From contig DASWHX010000074.1 of the NCBI GenBank assembly GCA_036397995.1, positions 1 to 28,966 of the forward strand: DNA of 28,966 nucleotides, given 5' to 3'. Made by a program: the position numbers and the translations under genes. A model generated the notes under the pieces. The model was not told the DNA's origin and did no database searches. It was given only the letters and a program-made list of their open reading frames with translations. Position 1 is the first letter of the stretch; each line of letters begins with the position of its first letter. Source of the DNA: DASWHX01 sp036397995. GTDB taxonomy: Bacteria > Bacteroidota > Bacteroidia > Cytophagales > Cyclobacteriaceae. This document shows, piece by piece, positions 6,933 to 15,082 of the stretch.

Positions 6933-8603
6933 ATGAAGAAAATCGATAAACTTATAATCCGGTCTTTTATTGGTCCGTTTATCCTGACCTTCTTTGTAGT
7001 TGTATTCATTTTGCTCACCATCCACATTTCAAAATATTTTGAAGATTTAGTAGGAAAGGATTTGGGCTGGGATGTCTTAAGCGAATTACTTGTCTATTTT
7101 GCAGTCTTCAACACACCTGTTGCATTTCCGTTGGCTGTTTTGTTGTCCTCATTAATGACGTTCGGAAATCTTGGTGAACATTCTGAAATAATTGCATTAA
7201 AAAGCGCTGGAATTTCCCTTACACGGGCAATGATGCCCATCTTCATCCTTGTACTTGGCATAACGGGATTAGCTTTCTATACAAATAATTATAAAGTGCC
7301 GCAAGCCGCGTTGAACGCGTATAGTCTCATCTACGACATTAAGCAGAAAAAACCCGCCCTCGATATTAAAGCAGGAACATTTTACAACGGTATTCCAAAC
7401 TACAGCATCAAGGTTAGTGAAAAAATGGAAGATGGTAGAACACTGAAGGATTTGATTATCTACAATCACAGTGAAGGCCTGGGTAATAAAGAAGTTATTC
7501 TGGCTGACTCAGGATTAATGTATACTATTCTTAATGACAGGTACCTGAAGTTTGAACTTTATCGTGGCACACGGTATCTGGAAATGAGTAATTCTAACCG
7601 CGGTCAGACAGCATTAGTAGATCAGTTCACCAGGACATTTTACGACAGAATGGAGATAGTCCTGGATCTTTCTTCCTTTGATTTGAAACGGCATGATAAA
7701 GATTTGTTCTCAGGAGACAGACTGACCAGAAATTTCACCCAATTATCAAGTGATATTGATTCATTAAGGCAAGACATTGGAAAAATTAATTATGATGTCT
7801 TTCGAAGTACCAAAGGATATTTTGCTCATCACCTGAAAGATACTGAAGGTGTTCCACTTCCGGAGAACCTGGTTAAGTATAAGCGAGAAATGGATTCTTT
7901 GGAACGAATTTCAGGAAATTCACCGGAAGAAACTCATGTGCCGGAGAGACCGGATGTAAAGATGTTAACTCTTCCTCCCGGTAAGTTAGTACCAACAAAT
8001 CAGGAAGAAAAGACGTCTACGGATGATGCATTATTGCCGCTACAGCCCGCCAGGCAATCATTAACAGAAAAACAAGCTGCGGCGTTGAGGGAATACTTTT
8101 CAGAAAAAGACAAACAATCCTTGTCGTATAACTTCGCCCTTAATTCAGCAAGGCAAATAAAATCACGACTCACTTCACAAAACTCCAGCCTTGATTATCA
8201 AAAGTTTCAACTTAGAAAATTTGAAATCCAGTATAATAAAATGCTGGCTCATTCTTTCGCATGTATCGTTATGTTTTTGATTGGAGCTCCTTTAGGCGCT
8301 ATAATTAAAAGAGGAGGACTTGGAGCCCCGGTGCTTTTTTCAATCCTGTTTTTCATTCTGTTTTATGTTATCTATATCACCGGAGAAAACTGGGCTAAAG
8401 AAAACGCAGTTCATATAATACCGGCCATCTGGATGGCCGATGTCTTATTATTGCCAATCGGTCTTTTTTTCCTGCGACAGGCCAGAAGGGACGCCCGGCT
8501 ATTTGATGCCGACTATTATAGGGTTATGCTAACCAGATTCATTAAGAGAACGGCCAATTCTGATGAATCAGCCCAAATAAAGCCAGAGGCATTTGTTAAA
8601 TAA
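6933..8603 (+). CDS. LptF/LptG family lipopolysaccharide export permease
   Basis: This protein belongs to the inner-membrane permease half of the LptB2FG transporter, which lifts lipopolysaccharide from the inner membrane into the Lpt bridge. Starting at the ATG at 6933 it has 556 residues; an upstream GTG at 6894 adds 13 polar residues and is less likely. Three N-terminal membrane helices (about residues 12-35, 55-80 and 95-120) precede the periplasmic beta domain, and three more follow near 445-465, 475-495 and 505-525. Bases around 7890-8200 encode a Pro/Glu/Lys-rich stretch and a coiled helix between the beta domain and helix 4, making the protein about 190 residues longer than E. coli LptF/G. 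Long inserts are common in this phylum. Whether it is LptF or LptG cannot be told from sequence alone. Confidence 0.88.
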   Translation: MKKIDKLIIRSFIGPFILTFFVVVFILLTIHISKYFEDLVGKDLGWDVLSELLVYFAVFNTPVAFPLAVLLSSLMTFGNLGEHSEIIALKSAGISLTRAMMPIFILVLGITGLAFYTNNYKVPQAALNAYSLIYDIKQKKPALDIKAGTFYNGIPNYSIKVSEKMEDGRTLKDLIIYNHSEGLGNKEVILADSGLMYTILNDRYLKFELYRGTRYLEMSNSNRGQTALVDQFTRTFYDRMEIVLDLSSFDLKRHDKDLFSGDRLTRNFTQLSSDIDSLRQDIGKINYDVFRSTKGYFAHHLKDTEGVPLPENLVKYKREMDSLERISGNSPEETHVPERPDVKMLTLPPGKLVPTNQEEKTSTDDALLPLQPARQSLTEKQAAALREYFSEKDKQSLSYNFALNSARQIKSRLTSQNSSLDYQKFQLRKFEIQYNKMLAHSFACIVMFLIGAPLGAIIKRGGLGAPVLFSILFFILFYVIYITGENWAKENAVHIIPAIWMADVLLLPIGLFFLRQARRDARLFDADYYRVMLTRFIKRTANSDESAQIKPEAFVK

Positions 8604-8623
8604 TCAAGATGGTAATACCTTTG
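8592..8623 (+). promoter_or_regulatory. Promoter for rpsO
   Basis: TTTG at 8592-8595 and TACCTTTG at 8616-8623 match the Bacteroidota -33 and -7 elements exactly, with a 20-base spacer. The start point would be near 8628, leaving a leader of about 30 bases before rpsO. The -33 element lies within the last codons of the LptF/G gene. Confidence 0.6.
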
Positions 8624-8656
8624 CGCTTGATTTAGAGGAAATAACAAATAAGATAA

Positions 8657-8932
8657 ATGTATCTTACCCAAGAGAAAAAACAAGAGCTGTTTGAAACGTC
8701 TGGAAAATTAAAGACGAAGACTGATACGGGTTCTCCGGAATCCCAGATTGCCCTATTTACCTATAGGATTAATCATCTTACGGATCACCTCCAGGGTCAC
8801 AAAAAAGACCACTCTTCACGATTAGGCCTCCTTAGGCTTGTAGGAAAAAGAAGAAGATTACTTGACTGGTTGCAGCGAACGGATATTGAAAGATACCGTT
8901 CAATACTTGCCGAGCTAAATATTAGAAAATAA
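8657..8932 (+). CDS. rpsO: 30S ribosomal protein S15
   Basis: S15 is a primary binder of the central domain of 16S rRNA and helps assemble the small-subunit platform; it also forms a bridge to the large subunit. The 91-residue product has the family length and its hallmarks: an N-terminal helix (MYLTQEKKQELF), the loop TGSPESQIALFTYRI, then HLQGHKKDHSSRLGLLRLV and the basic turn GKRRRLLDWL, ending in a short helix. The conserved His and Asp residues of the rRNA-binding loop are present. It stands directly upstream of pnp, an arrangement conserved in many bacteria. A consensus promoter lies before it and a perfect palindrome after it, so rpsO may be transcribed largely on its own. Confidence 0.97.
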   Translation: MYLTQEKKQELFETSGKLKTKTDTGSPESQIALFTYRINHLTDHLQGHKKDHSSRLGLLRLVGKRRRLLDWLQRTDIERYRSILAELNIRK

Positions 8933-8936
8933 GGAT

Positions 8937-8962
8937 TAGGGATTCAATTGAATCCCTATTTT
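8937..8962 (+). terminator. Hairpin between rpsO and pnp
   Basis: A perfect 22-base palindrome runs from 8937 to 8958 (half-site TAGGGATTCAA), only four bases after the rpsO stop, and is followed by TTTTG. As RNA it folds into a stem of about nine pairs with a four-base loop. It could end rpsO transcripts, or act as an attenuator or RNA-stability element ahead of pnp. Confidence 0.55.
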
Positions 8963-9006
8963 GTTCTTCTTCGGGTAGGTGCAAAACACGAAACAAACAA
9001 AATTTT

Positions 9007-11139
9007 ATGTTACCTAAAGTAATTAAGAAGACTATCACTCTAAGTGATGGCAGAGAAATATCAATAGAGACCGGTAAGCTTGCCAGGCAGGCAGATGGTT
9101 CAGTGGTAGTAAGAATGGGCGATACTATGTTGCTTGCAACAGTAGTTGGCAAATCGGAAGCCAGTGAAGGCCAGGATTTCCTTCCCCTTTCGGTAGATTA
9201 CCAGGAAAAATTTGCATCAACAGGACGGATACCCGGAGGATTTCTAAGAAGAGAAGGCCGGCTTTCTGATCATGAAATATTGGTTTCAAGATTAGTTGAC
9301 AGAGCAATGAGGCCATTATTTCCTGATGACTATTATTTTGACACTCAAATAAACATTTTCTTAATATCCGGTGATCCAAAAGCAGTACCCGATGCGTTGG
9401 CTGCATTTGGTGCGTCAACCGCGCTCACTATTTCACCCATTCCTTTTAATGGTCCGATATCCGAGGTCCGGGTGGCGAGGGTCAACGGGGAACTTGTGGT
9501 TAATCCATCCATGGAGGGAAGGGAACAAGCGGACCTCGATATAATTGTCGGTGCAACTATTGATAACATAACCATGGTAGAGGGAGAAATGGATGAGGCT
9601 AACGAAGATGATCTGCTTGAAGCATTGAAACTTGCCCATTCCATCATCAAAGAGCAATGCCATGCACAGCTTGAATTGGCAAAAGAACTTAACGTAGTAA
9701 AACGAGAATTTACACCTCCGGCAGGTGATGAAGATCTTTACAAAATGCTCTATGAAAAATACTACCATAGATTTTATGAAGTTGCAGGAAGATCGTTGAC
9801 CAATAAAAATGAACGAAGAGATTATTTTAAAGCAATTAAAGAAGAGTATACAGCCTCGTTGCCCGAAGATCCGGAGCCAGATATAAAACTTATAGAAAAA
9901 TACTTCGGGAAAATCGAAAAAGAAGCCTGCAGAAACCTGATGCTCAATGAATCCAAAAGACTTGATGGAAGAAAAGGAAATGAAATACGACAAATCTGGG
10001 GTGAGGTTGATTACCTCCCCTCGGCTCATGGTTCAGCATTATTTACTCGTGGAGAAACCCAATCATTGACCACTGTAACACTGGGTACGAAATTGGATGA
10101 GCAGATTATTGACCAGGCAATGACTTCAGGTACAAGTAAATTCATGTTGCACTATAACTTCCCTGGATTTTCTACGGGTGAGGTTAAGCCTAATCGGGGA
10201 CCAGGCAGGAGAGAGATTGGACATGGAAACCTGGCTTCCCGTGCTATAAGAAAGGTCCTTCCCGGTAATGACGACAATCCTTATACTATTAGAATTGTCT
10301 CTGACATTCTTGAATCGAATGGCTCTTCATCAATGGCAACAGTTTGTGCCGGTGTTCTGGCCCTTATGGACGCCGGAATCAAAATAAAGAACCCTGTTTC
10401 AGGAATTGCTATGGGTATGATCTCGGATGGTCAGACTGGTAAGTATGCAATTCTTTCCGATATCCTTGGCGATGAAGATCATCTCGGAGACATGGACTTT
10501 AAGGTGGCTGGTACTTCGAAAGGAATTACTGCAGTGCAAATGGATATTAAGGTTGATGGTTTATCTTATGACGTGCTAAAGGAAGCTCTGATTCAGGCCA
10601 GGGAGGGAAGGATCCACATCCTTGGTGAAATGGCTAAGATTTTGGATAAATCAAGAGAAGATTTGAAGCCACATGCCCCGCGGTCCGTCAGGATAAAGAT
10701 TGAAAAAGATCAGATTGGTGCCGTAATTGGTCCAGGTGGTAAAGTTGTACAGGACATTCAAAATACTACCGGTGCAACAGTAATCATAGAGGAGGTAGCC
10801 GGCGGCGGTGAAGTTACGGTTTTCTCCACGAATAAAGAATCCATGGAAGCCGCCGTGGCAAGAATTAAACAAATCGTTGCGGTGGCTGAGGTTGGTGAAA
10901 CTTACACCGGAAAAGTAAAATCAGTAATGCCTTTCGGAGCCTTTGTTGAGTTCCTTCCGGGTAAGGACGGACTTTTACATATCTCCGAAATTAAATGGGA
11001 GAGATTGGAGAAAATGGACGGAGTACTCGAAATCGGTGAAGAAATTCCAGTAAAACTAATTGGCGTAGACAAAAAGACCGGTAAATACAGATTGTCAAGA
11101 AAAGCCCTGCTCCCTAAGCCCGAAGAAAAGAATTCCTGA
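9007..11139 (+). CDS. pnp: Polyribonucleotide nucleotidyltransferase (PNPase)
   Basis: PNPase degrades RNA 3' to 5' by phosphorolysis and is a core member of RNA-decay complexes. The 710-residue product has the standard order: first RNase PH domain (about 1-220), helical linker (about 230-300), second RNase PH domain (about 310-545), KH domain near 555-615 and S1 domain near 620-695. The catalytic domain shows FSTGEVKPNRGPGRREIGHG and ILGDEDHLGDMDFKVAG, with the expected Asp residues. The KH GxxG loop reads GPGG, and the S1 fold begins GETYTGKVKSVMPFGAFVEF. It starts 74 bases after rpsO and ends in a hairpin terminator. Autoregulation through its leader is known for E. coli pnp; here it is only a possibility. 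Confidence 0.97.
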   Translation: MLPKVIKKTITLSDGREISIETGKLARQADGSVVVRMGDTMLLATVVGKSEASEGQDFLPLSVDYQEKFASTGRIPGGFLRREGRLSDHEILVSRLVDRAMRPLFPDDYYFDTQINIFLISGDPKAVPDALAAFGASTALTISPIPFNGPISEVRVARVNGELVVNPSMEGREQADLDIIVGATIDNITMVEGEMDEANEDDLLEALKLAHSIIKEQCHAQLELAKELNVVKREFTPPAGDEDLYKMLYEKYYHRFYEVAGRSLTNKNERRDYFKAIKEEYTASLPEDPEPDIKLIEKYFGKIEKEACRNLMLNESKRLDGRKGNEIRQIWGEVDYLPSAHGSALFTRGETQSLTTVTLGTKLDEQIIDQAMTSGTSKFMLHYNFPGFSTGEVKPNRGPGRREIGHGNLASRAIRKVLPGNDDNPYTIRIVSDILESNGSSSMATVCAGVLALMDAGIKIKNPVSGIAMGMISDGQTGKYAILSDILGDEDHLGDMDFKVAGTSKGITAVQMDIKVDGLSYDVLKEALIQAREGRIHILGEMAKILDKSREDLKPHAPRSVRIKIEKDQIGAVIGPGGKVVQDIQNTTGATVIIEEVAGGGEVTVFSTNKESMEAAVARIKQIVAVAEVGETYTGKVKSVMPFGAFVEFLPGKDGLLHISEIKWERLEKMDGVLEIGEEIPVKLIGVDKKTGKYRLSRKALLPKPEEKNS

Positions 11140-11166
11140 AATTAATTTTTCAGAATTCTATTTTTA
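11130..11166 (+). terminator. Rho-independent terminator after pnp
   Basis: GAATTCCTGAAA at 11130-11141 pairs with TTTCAGAATTC at 11148-11158 with one bulged base and a six-base loop (TTAATT), followed by TATTTTTAG. The stem includes the pnp stop codon. Confidence 0.6.
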
Positions 11167-11184
11167 GTGACGTAATTACTTGGA

Positions 11185-11215
11185 TTTGGTTTAAATTGGT
11201 TGGAGCATATTTTTC
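11185..11215 (+). promoter_or_regulatory. Candidate promoter for rpoD
   Basis: TTTG at 11185-11188 is followed after 19 bases by TATTTTTC at 11208-11215, one mismatch from TAnnTTTG. The predicted start point is about 10 bases before the rpoD ATG, so the leader would be very short. Confidence 0.4.
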
Positions 11216-11230
11216 GATTGATCGAAAAGC

Positions 11231-12094
11231 ATGAGACAACTCAAAATAAGTAAACAAATTACCAATCGGGAAAGCCAATCCCTGGACAAATATCTTCAGG
11301 AAATTGGAAAGGTAGATTTACTTACACCCGATGAAGAGGTGGACCTCGCCAAGAGAATCAGAGATGGAGATCAACTTGCATTAGAAAAACTTACTAAAGC
11401 TAATTTGCGATTTGTTGTTTCCGTGGCAAAACAATATCAAAATCAGGGATTGTCTTTGGGTGACTTAATAAATGAAGGAAACCTTGGACTAATAAAAGCC
11501 GCCCAAAGGTTTGACGAAACGCGCGGATTTAAATTTATTTCTTATGCCGTTTGGTGGATAAGGCAATCCATTTTGCAAGCTCTCGCTGAGCAATCCAGAA
11601 TTGTCCGCCTGCCACTCAACAGGGTAGGTTCACTTAATAAGATTTCAAAAACATTTTCGGAATTAGAACAAAAGTACGAAAGAGAGCCAAGTCCGGATGA
11701 ATTGGCTGAAGTATTGGAAGTTACAACAGCTGAGGTCGTTGATACCATGAAGATTTCAGGCAGGCATGTATCCATGGATGCTCCTTTTATTTCCGGCGAA
11801 GAAAATAGTTTGCTGGATGTTTTGGAGAATGAAATGGAGGAAACTCCGGATTCAGCTCTTATGAATGATTCTTTGCGAAAAGAAGTGCAAAGGGCTCTTT
11901 CAACTTTAACACAACGGGAAGCAGATGTCATAACATTATACTTTGGTCTTAATGGTGAACACTCAATGACCCTCGAAGAAATTGGCGAAAAATTCAATCT
12001 TACCCGCGAAAGAGTAAGGCAAATAAAAGAAAAAGCAATACGCAGACTAAGACACACTTCCAGAAGCAAGGCTTTGAAGCCATATCTGGGTTAG
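11231..12094 (+). CDS. rpoD: Primary RNA polymerase sigma factor (RpoD/SigA)
   Basis: This is the housekeeping sigma-70 factor in its compact Bacteroidota form: 287 residues with no region 1.1 and the characteristic N-terminus MRQLKISKQIT. Region 1.2 (about 17-50) contains LDKYLQEIGKVDLLTPDEEV. Region 2 (about 55-125) includes the core-binding GDLINEGNLGLIKAAQRFD and the promoter-melting FISYAVWWIRQSI. Region 3 follows from about 130, and region 4 with the -35 recognition HTH lies near 225-280 (MTLEEIGEKFNLTRERVRQI). This protein should recognise the TTTG/TAnnTTTG promoters noted elsewhere in the window. It has its own candidate promoter after the pnp terminator and stands 89 bases before trxB. 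Confidence 0.97.
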   Translation: MRQLKISKQITNRESQSLDKYLQEIGKVDLLTPDEEVDLAKRIRDGDQLALEKLTKANLRFVVSVAKQYQNQGLSLGDLINEGNLGLIKAAQRFDETRGFKFISYAVWWIRQSILQALAEQSRIVRLPLNRVGSLNKISKTFSELEQKYEREPSPDELAEVLEVTTAEVVDTMKISGRHVSMDAPFISGEENSLLDVLENEMEETPDSALMNDSLRKEVQRALSTLTQREADVITLYFGLNGEHSMTLEEIGEKFNLTRERVRQIKEKAIRRLRHTSRSKALKPYLG

Positions 12095-12183
12095 TACTCG
12101 TGTGCAACCCATCAAGATTATTCGGTTCTGGGAACTATTTCAAAAGCAAAAACGTAATTATATAAGTTACATTTAATTCAAAA

Positions 12184-13125
12184 ATGGGAGAAAAAGTTAA
12201 AGTCGCAATAATAGGGTCAGGTCCTGCAGGTTATACGGCCGCAATTTATGCAGCCAGAGCAGGGTTAAATCCTGTACTTTACACCGGAGGTCAGCCGGGA
12301 GGCCAGCTTACAATAACCAATGATGTCGAAAATTTTCCTGGCTATCCTGATGGAATCAACGGACCTCAAATGATGATAGATCTTCAGAAACAGGCGGAGA
12401 GATTCGGTACCAAAGTCAAATACGCTATGGTTACCAGTGTGGATTTTTCCGGTTATCCATTAAAGTTAATTCTTGATGAGAAAGAGGAAGTTCTGGCTGA
12501 AAGTGTGATTATCTCAACAGGAGCAAGTGCCAAATACCTTGGATTACCTTCCGAAGAAAAATTTGCCAATAAAGGTGTTTCAGCCTGCGCAGTTTGCGAT
12601 GGATATTTCTTCAAGGGAATGGAAGTGGCAGTGGTGGGAGGAGGTGACTCTGCTGCCGAAGAATCAACTTATTTATCAAAGCTTTGTCCAAAGGTTTATC
12701 TGATTGTAAGAAGAGATGAATTGCGAGCTTCAAAGATTATGCAAGATAGAGTGCTGAACACACCAAACATCGAAGTGCTGTGGAATACCGAAACGGAAGA
12801 AATATCAGGACGTGAGAGTGTAGAGTCAATAAGAGTAGTAAATAATAAGACAGGTGAGAAAAAGGAAATTCCGGTGCAAGGCTTCTTCCTGGCCATTGGC
12901 CATACACCTAACACAGAAATTTTCCGTGATTATATTGAATTGGATGCGACCGGGTACATAAAAGTTAAACCGGGCACGACAAAAACAAACGTTGAGGGTG
13001 TATTTGCTACAGGAGATGCCGCTGATAAGGTCTATCGGCAAGCCGTAACTGCTGCAGGTACCGGTTGCATGGGAGCTCTCGAGGCGGAGAAATTTCTGGC
13101 TGCCAAAGAAATGGAAGTGGCCTAA
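12184..13125 (+). CDS. trxB: Thioredoxin-disulfide reductase
   Basis: TrxB passes electrons from NADPH through FAD to thioredoxin in the cytoplasm. The 313-residue product has the FAD-binding GSGPAG (11-16), the redox-active CAVCDG (Cys135 and Cys138), a second dinucleotide-binding motif for NADPH (VVGGGDSAAEE, about 150-160) and the C-terminal FAD contact ATGDAADKVYRQAV. Length and motif spacing are those of low-molecular-weight bacterial TrxB. The bshB1 start codon lies 11 bases after its stop on the same strand, so the two are probably co-transcribed. This joins thioredoxin reduction to bacillithiol synthesis in one unit. Confidence 0.97.
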   Translation: MGEKVKVAIIGSGPAGYTAAIYAARAGLNPVLYTGGQPGGQLTITNDVENFPGYPDGINGPQMMIDLQKQAERFGTKVKYAMVTSVDFSGYPLKLILDEKEEVLAESVIISTGASAKYLGLPSEEKFANKGVSACAVCDGYFFKGMEVAVVGGGDSAAEESTYLSKLCPKVYLIVRRDELRASKIMQDRVLNTPNIEVLWNTETEEISGRESVESIRVVNNKTGEKKEIPVQGFFLAIGHTPNTEIFRDYIELDATGYIKVKPGTTKTNVEGVFATGDAADKVYRQAVTAAGTGCMGALEAEKFLAAKEMEVA

Positions 13126-13136
13126 CCTCAGTACGC

Positions 13137-13853
13137 ATGAAATTAGATATCCTCGTATTTGCTTCTCATCCCGATGATGCCGAACTAGGCTGTGGGGGAA
13201 CTATTCTTTCGGAAGTTAAAAAGGGAAAAAAGGTTGGAATCGTAGATCTAACACTGGGTGAATTAGGAACTCGAGGAAATCCTGACCTCAGAAAGAAAGA
13301 AACAGCAAAATCCAGCAAAGTTCTTGGAATAGCAATACGTGAAAATCTGCAATTCAGAGATGCATTTTTTATCAATGACGAAAGTCATCAATTGGAGATT
13401 GTTAAGGTTATTCGAAAATATAAACCGGATATTATCCTTGCGAATGCCATTCAGGACAGACATCCTGATCATCCAAAAGCAGCACAGCTTGTATCCCAAT
13501 CTGTTTTTGTTTCGGGATTGCTAAAAATTGAAACAGAAATAGATACTGGTAAGCAAGAGGCGTGGCGCCCATCCAAAGTTTATCACTACATTCAAAGCTG
13601 GCACATCAAGCCTGATTTCATTATTAATATTAGCGATTTTTGGGAAAAGAAAATGGAAGCGATAAAATGCTTTGAATCGCAGTTCTACTCCAGGGAAAGT
13701 GCCGAACCGGAAACTTTTATTTCATCGCCGGAATTTTTGAAACTCCTGGAAGCGAGGGCAAAAGAATATGGATCTTTGATCGGAGTGGAATTTGGCGAAG
13801 GGTTTACGGTAGAAAGAACTCCGGGAATATCAGCACTTGAACATTTAATTTGA
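13137..13853 (+). CDS. bshB1: Bacillithiol biosynthesis N-acetylglucosaminyl-malate deacetylase
   Basis: BshB1 removes the acetyl group from GlcNAc-malate, the second step of bacillithiol synthesis. Starting from the ATG at 13137 the protein has 238 residues, normal for the PIG-L/LmbE family. The zinc motif SHPDDAELGCGG lies at residues 9-20, with a second zinc ligand in DRHPDHPKAA (about 108-117). The longer frame from 13065 would overlap trxB heavily and is rejected. It follows trxB by 11 bases. Its last nine bases overlap the 3' end of the convergent glycosyltransferase gene. The other bacillithiol genes (bshA, bshC) are not in this window. LmbE-like enzymes of other pathways are the alternative, but length and motif context favour BshB1. 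Confidence 0.9.
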   Translation: MKLDILVFASHPDDAELGCGGTILSEVKKGKKVGIVDLTLGELGTRGNPDLRKKETAKSSKVLGIAIRENLQFRDAFFINDESHQLEIVKVIRKYKPDIILANAIQDRHPDHPKAAQLVSQSVFVSGLLKIETEIDTGKQEAWRPSKVYHYIQSWHIKPDFIINISDFWEKKMEAIKCFESQFYSRESAEPETFISSPEFLKLLEARAKEYGSLIGVEFGEGFTVERTPGISALEHLI

Positions 13854-15080
13854 TTTGTCCAGCACCCTGTAGTATTCCAGCAACTCCCTGTTGTCACCTG
13901 AAAACTCTCTCTCCATCATTTTCAATAAATTCAATGAAGCTTCATTAACAGGAACCTCGCCACAATGATTATATCTCAGGTGATGAGTTAACTGCAGAAC
14001 CCGGAGTCCGTTAAACCACCTTAAGAATGCCTTGCCAAATGTGTTTGCGCTTTTTGTATTGCTTTTTATCAATTCGATCTCTTCGATGAAATTTTCTTTC
14101 CAGAGAAATTCATGGAACATAGGGGAAATATTTTTTTCAATCCAATTCCGGGTAATTTTCTCTTTATAAAAAGATTGGGACTGTTCAAGGAAATCTTTAA
14201 TCAGGTCAAATGTTTCAGCTTTGCAGGCCGGCCAGAACCTCATGTTTTTAGATTCCCAGTTCAGCATTGCTTTGCCGGTTCCAAAAGGAACCCGGTTTGA
14301 GATTCGTGCTGAAGGAATTACCCGCGTGGTCGTTAAATTCCTGAACCCGGGAATTGGAATTATCTTATGTAAAAAATGAAAATCTTCTGCAGCTTTACGC
14401 ATATTCATTCCGCCCTGCATCCTGTAACTTTGAGTTCTAACAGCCATTGCTGAACCAACTGTATGGAAGGCATGGGGATAAGTTGAGTATCTCAAACCCT
14501 GAACGTAATAGCGGAGATATAATTCATATTCAAGTATTGCAGATGGAATTGGACTTTCTTCCAGGTTATGTTCAAAGTAAATGCTGCAGCCCGGTGAACT
14601 CTTATTATTTGCAAAAAAAATTTCCAAAGCGACTAAGTAGTTTTTATCACAAGTACAATCCGCATCGTAAGAAGCTATCACACCTTCCTTGTCGAGAATT
14701 GCAAACCTCCTGACAACCTCATCCATTAACAATTTCCGGGCAAGGCCAACGCCCGCATTTTTTTCCGGAAGTTCCTTTTCAATTATATGAATTTTAAGAT
14801 TTTGGTTGTCGAATTTTTTTGACCAGATTTTTAATTCTTTAGATTGCTTTCGGTGTAACTCTTTATCCGGTTCTTCTAAATTATCAGGAAAGTTGATCAA
14901 GACAAGAACTTCAACCCCGCAAGGTGGCGAATCACAATTTATAAGAGATAGAATAGCATCTTTTATTTTCTCTTCTCTGTAAGATGGAATTGTTACTGCA
15001 ATCCCCAGATTTTCATCAGGTAATTGATGAATTAATTTTTCAGGTGAGCTAAATTTTTCTATGTATGTTACTCCATCCAC
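13845..15080 (-). CDS. Family 2 glycosyltransferase
   Basis: This 411-residue protein has a GT-A type nucleotide-sugar domain in its N-terminal half. GIAVTIPSYREEKI (about 26-39) is the first strand and loop, and ASYDADCTCDKNYL holds the metal-binding Asp-Ala-Asp at 139-141. An acceptor-side acidic motif (AAEDFHFLHKI) lies in the later part, as expected for the catalytic base region. There is no membrane segment, so it probably works in the cytoplasm. The C-terminal 120 residues are helical and unassigned. The start is a GTG two bases after the pdxH stop, since the frame is closed upstream and no nearby ATG exists, which suggests translational coupling. Donor and acceptor sugars are unknown. 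Confidence 0.82.
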   Translation of the reverse strand: MDGVTYIEKFSSPEKLIHQLPDENLGIAVTIPSYREEKIKDAILSLINCDSPPCGVEVLVLINFPDNLEEPDKELHRKQSKELKIWSKKFDNQNLKIHIIEKELPEKNAGVGLARKLLMDEVVRRFAILDKEGVIASYDADCTCDKNYLVALEIFFANNKSSPGCSIYFEHNLEESPIPSAILEYELYLRYYVQGLRYSTYPHAFHTVGSAMAVRTQSYRMQGGMNMRKAAEDFHFLHKIIPIPGFRNLTTTRVIPSARISNRVPFGTGKAMLNWESKNMRFWPACKAETFDLIKDFLEQSQSFYKEKITRNWIEKNISPMFHEFLWKENFIEEIELIKSNTKSANTFGKAFLRWFNGLRVLQLTHHLRYNHCGEVPVNEASLNLLKMMEREFSGDNRELLEYYRVLDKSN

Positions 15081-15082
15081 CT

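Noticed and set aside
9433..10029. 198-residue open frame antisense to pnp
   Set aside because: It lies wholly within the well-supported pnp gene, has a Phe/Ile/Cys-rich composition typical of antisense frames, and shows no recognisable motif.
11542..12069. 175-residue open frame antisense to rpoD
   Set aside because: Fully inside rpoD, Ser-rich composition, no motif; it mirrors the rpoD reading frame.
13065..13136. Upstream start for bshB1 inside trxB
   Set aside because: It would overlap trxB by 61 bases and adds a Gly/Ser-rich stretch absent from the family; the ATG at 13137 begins just before the first strand.
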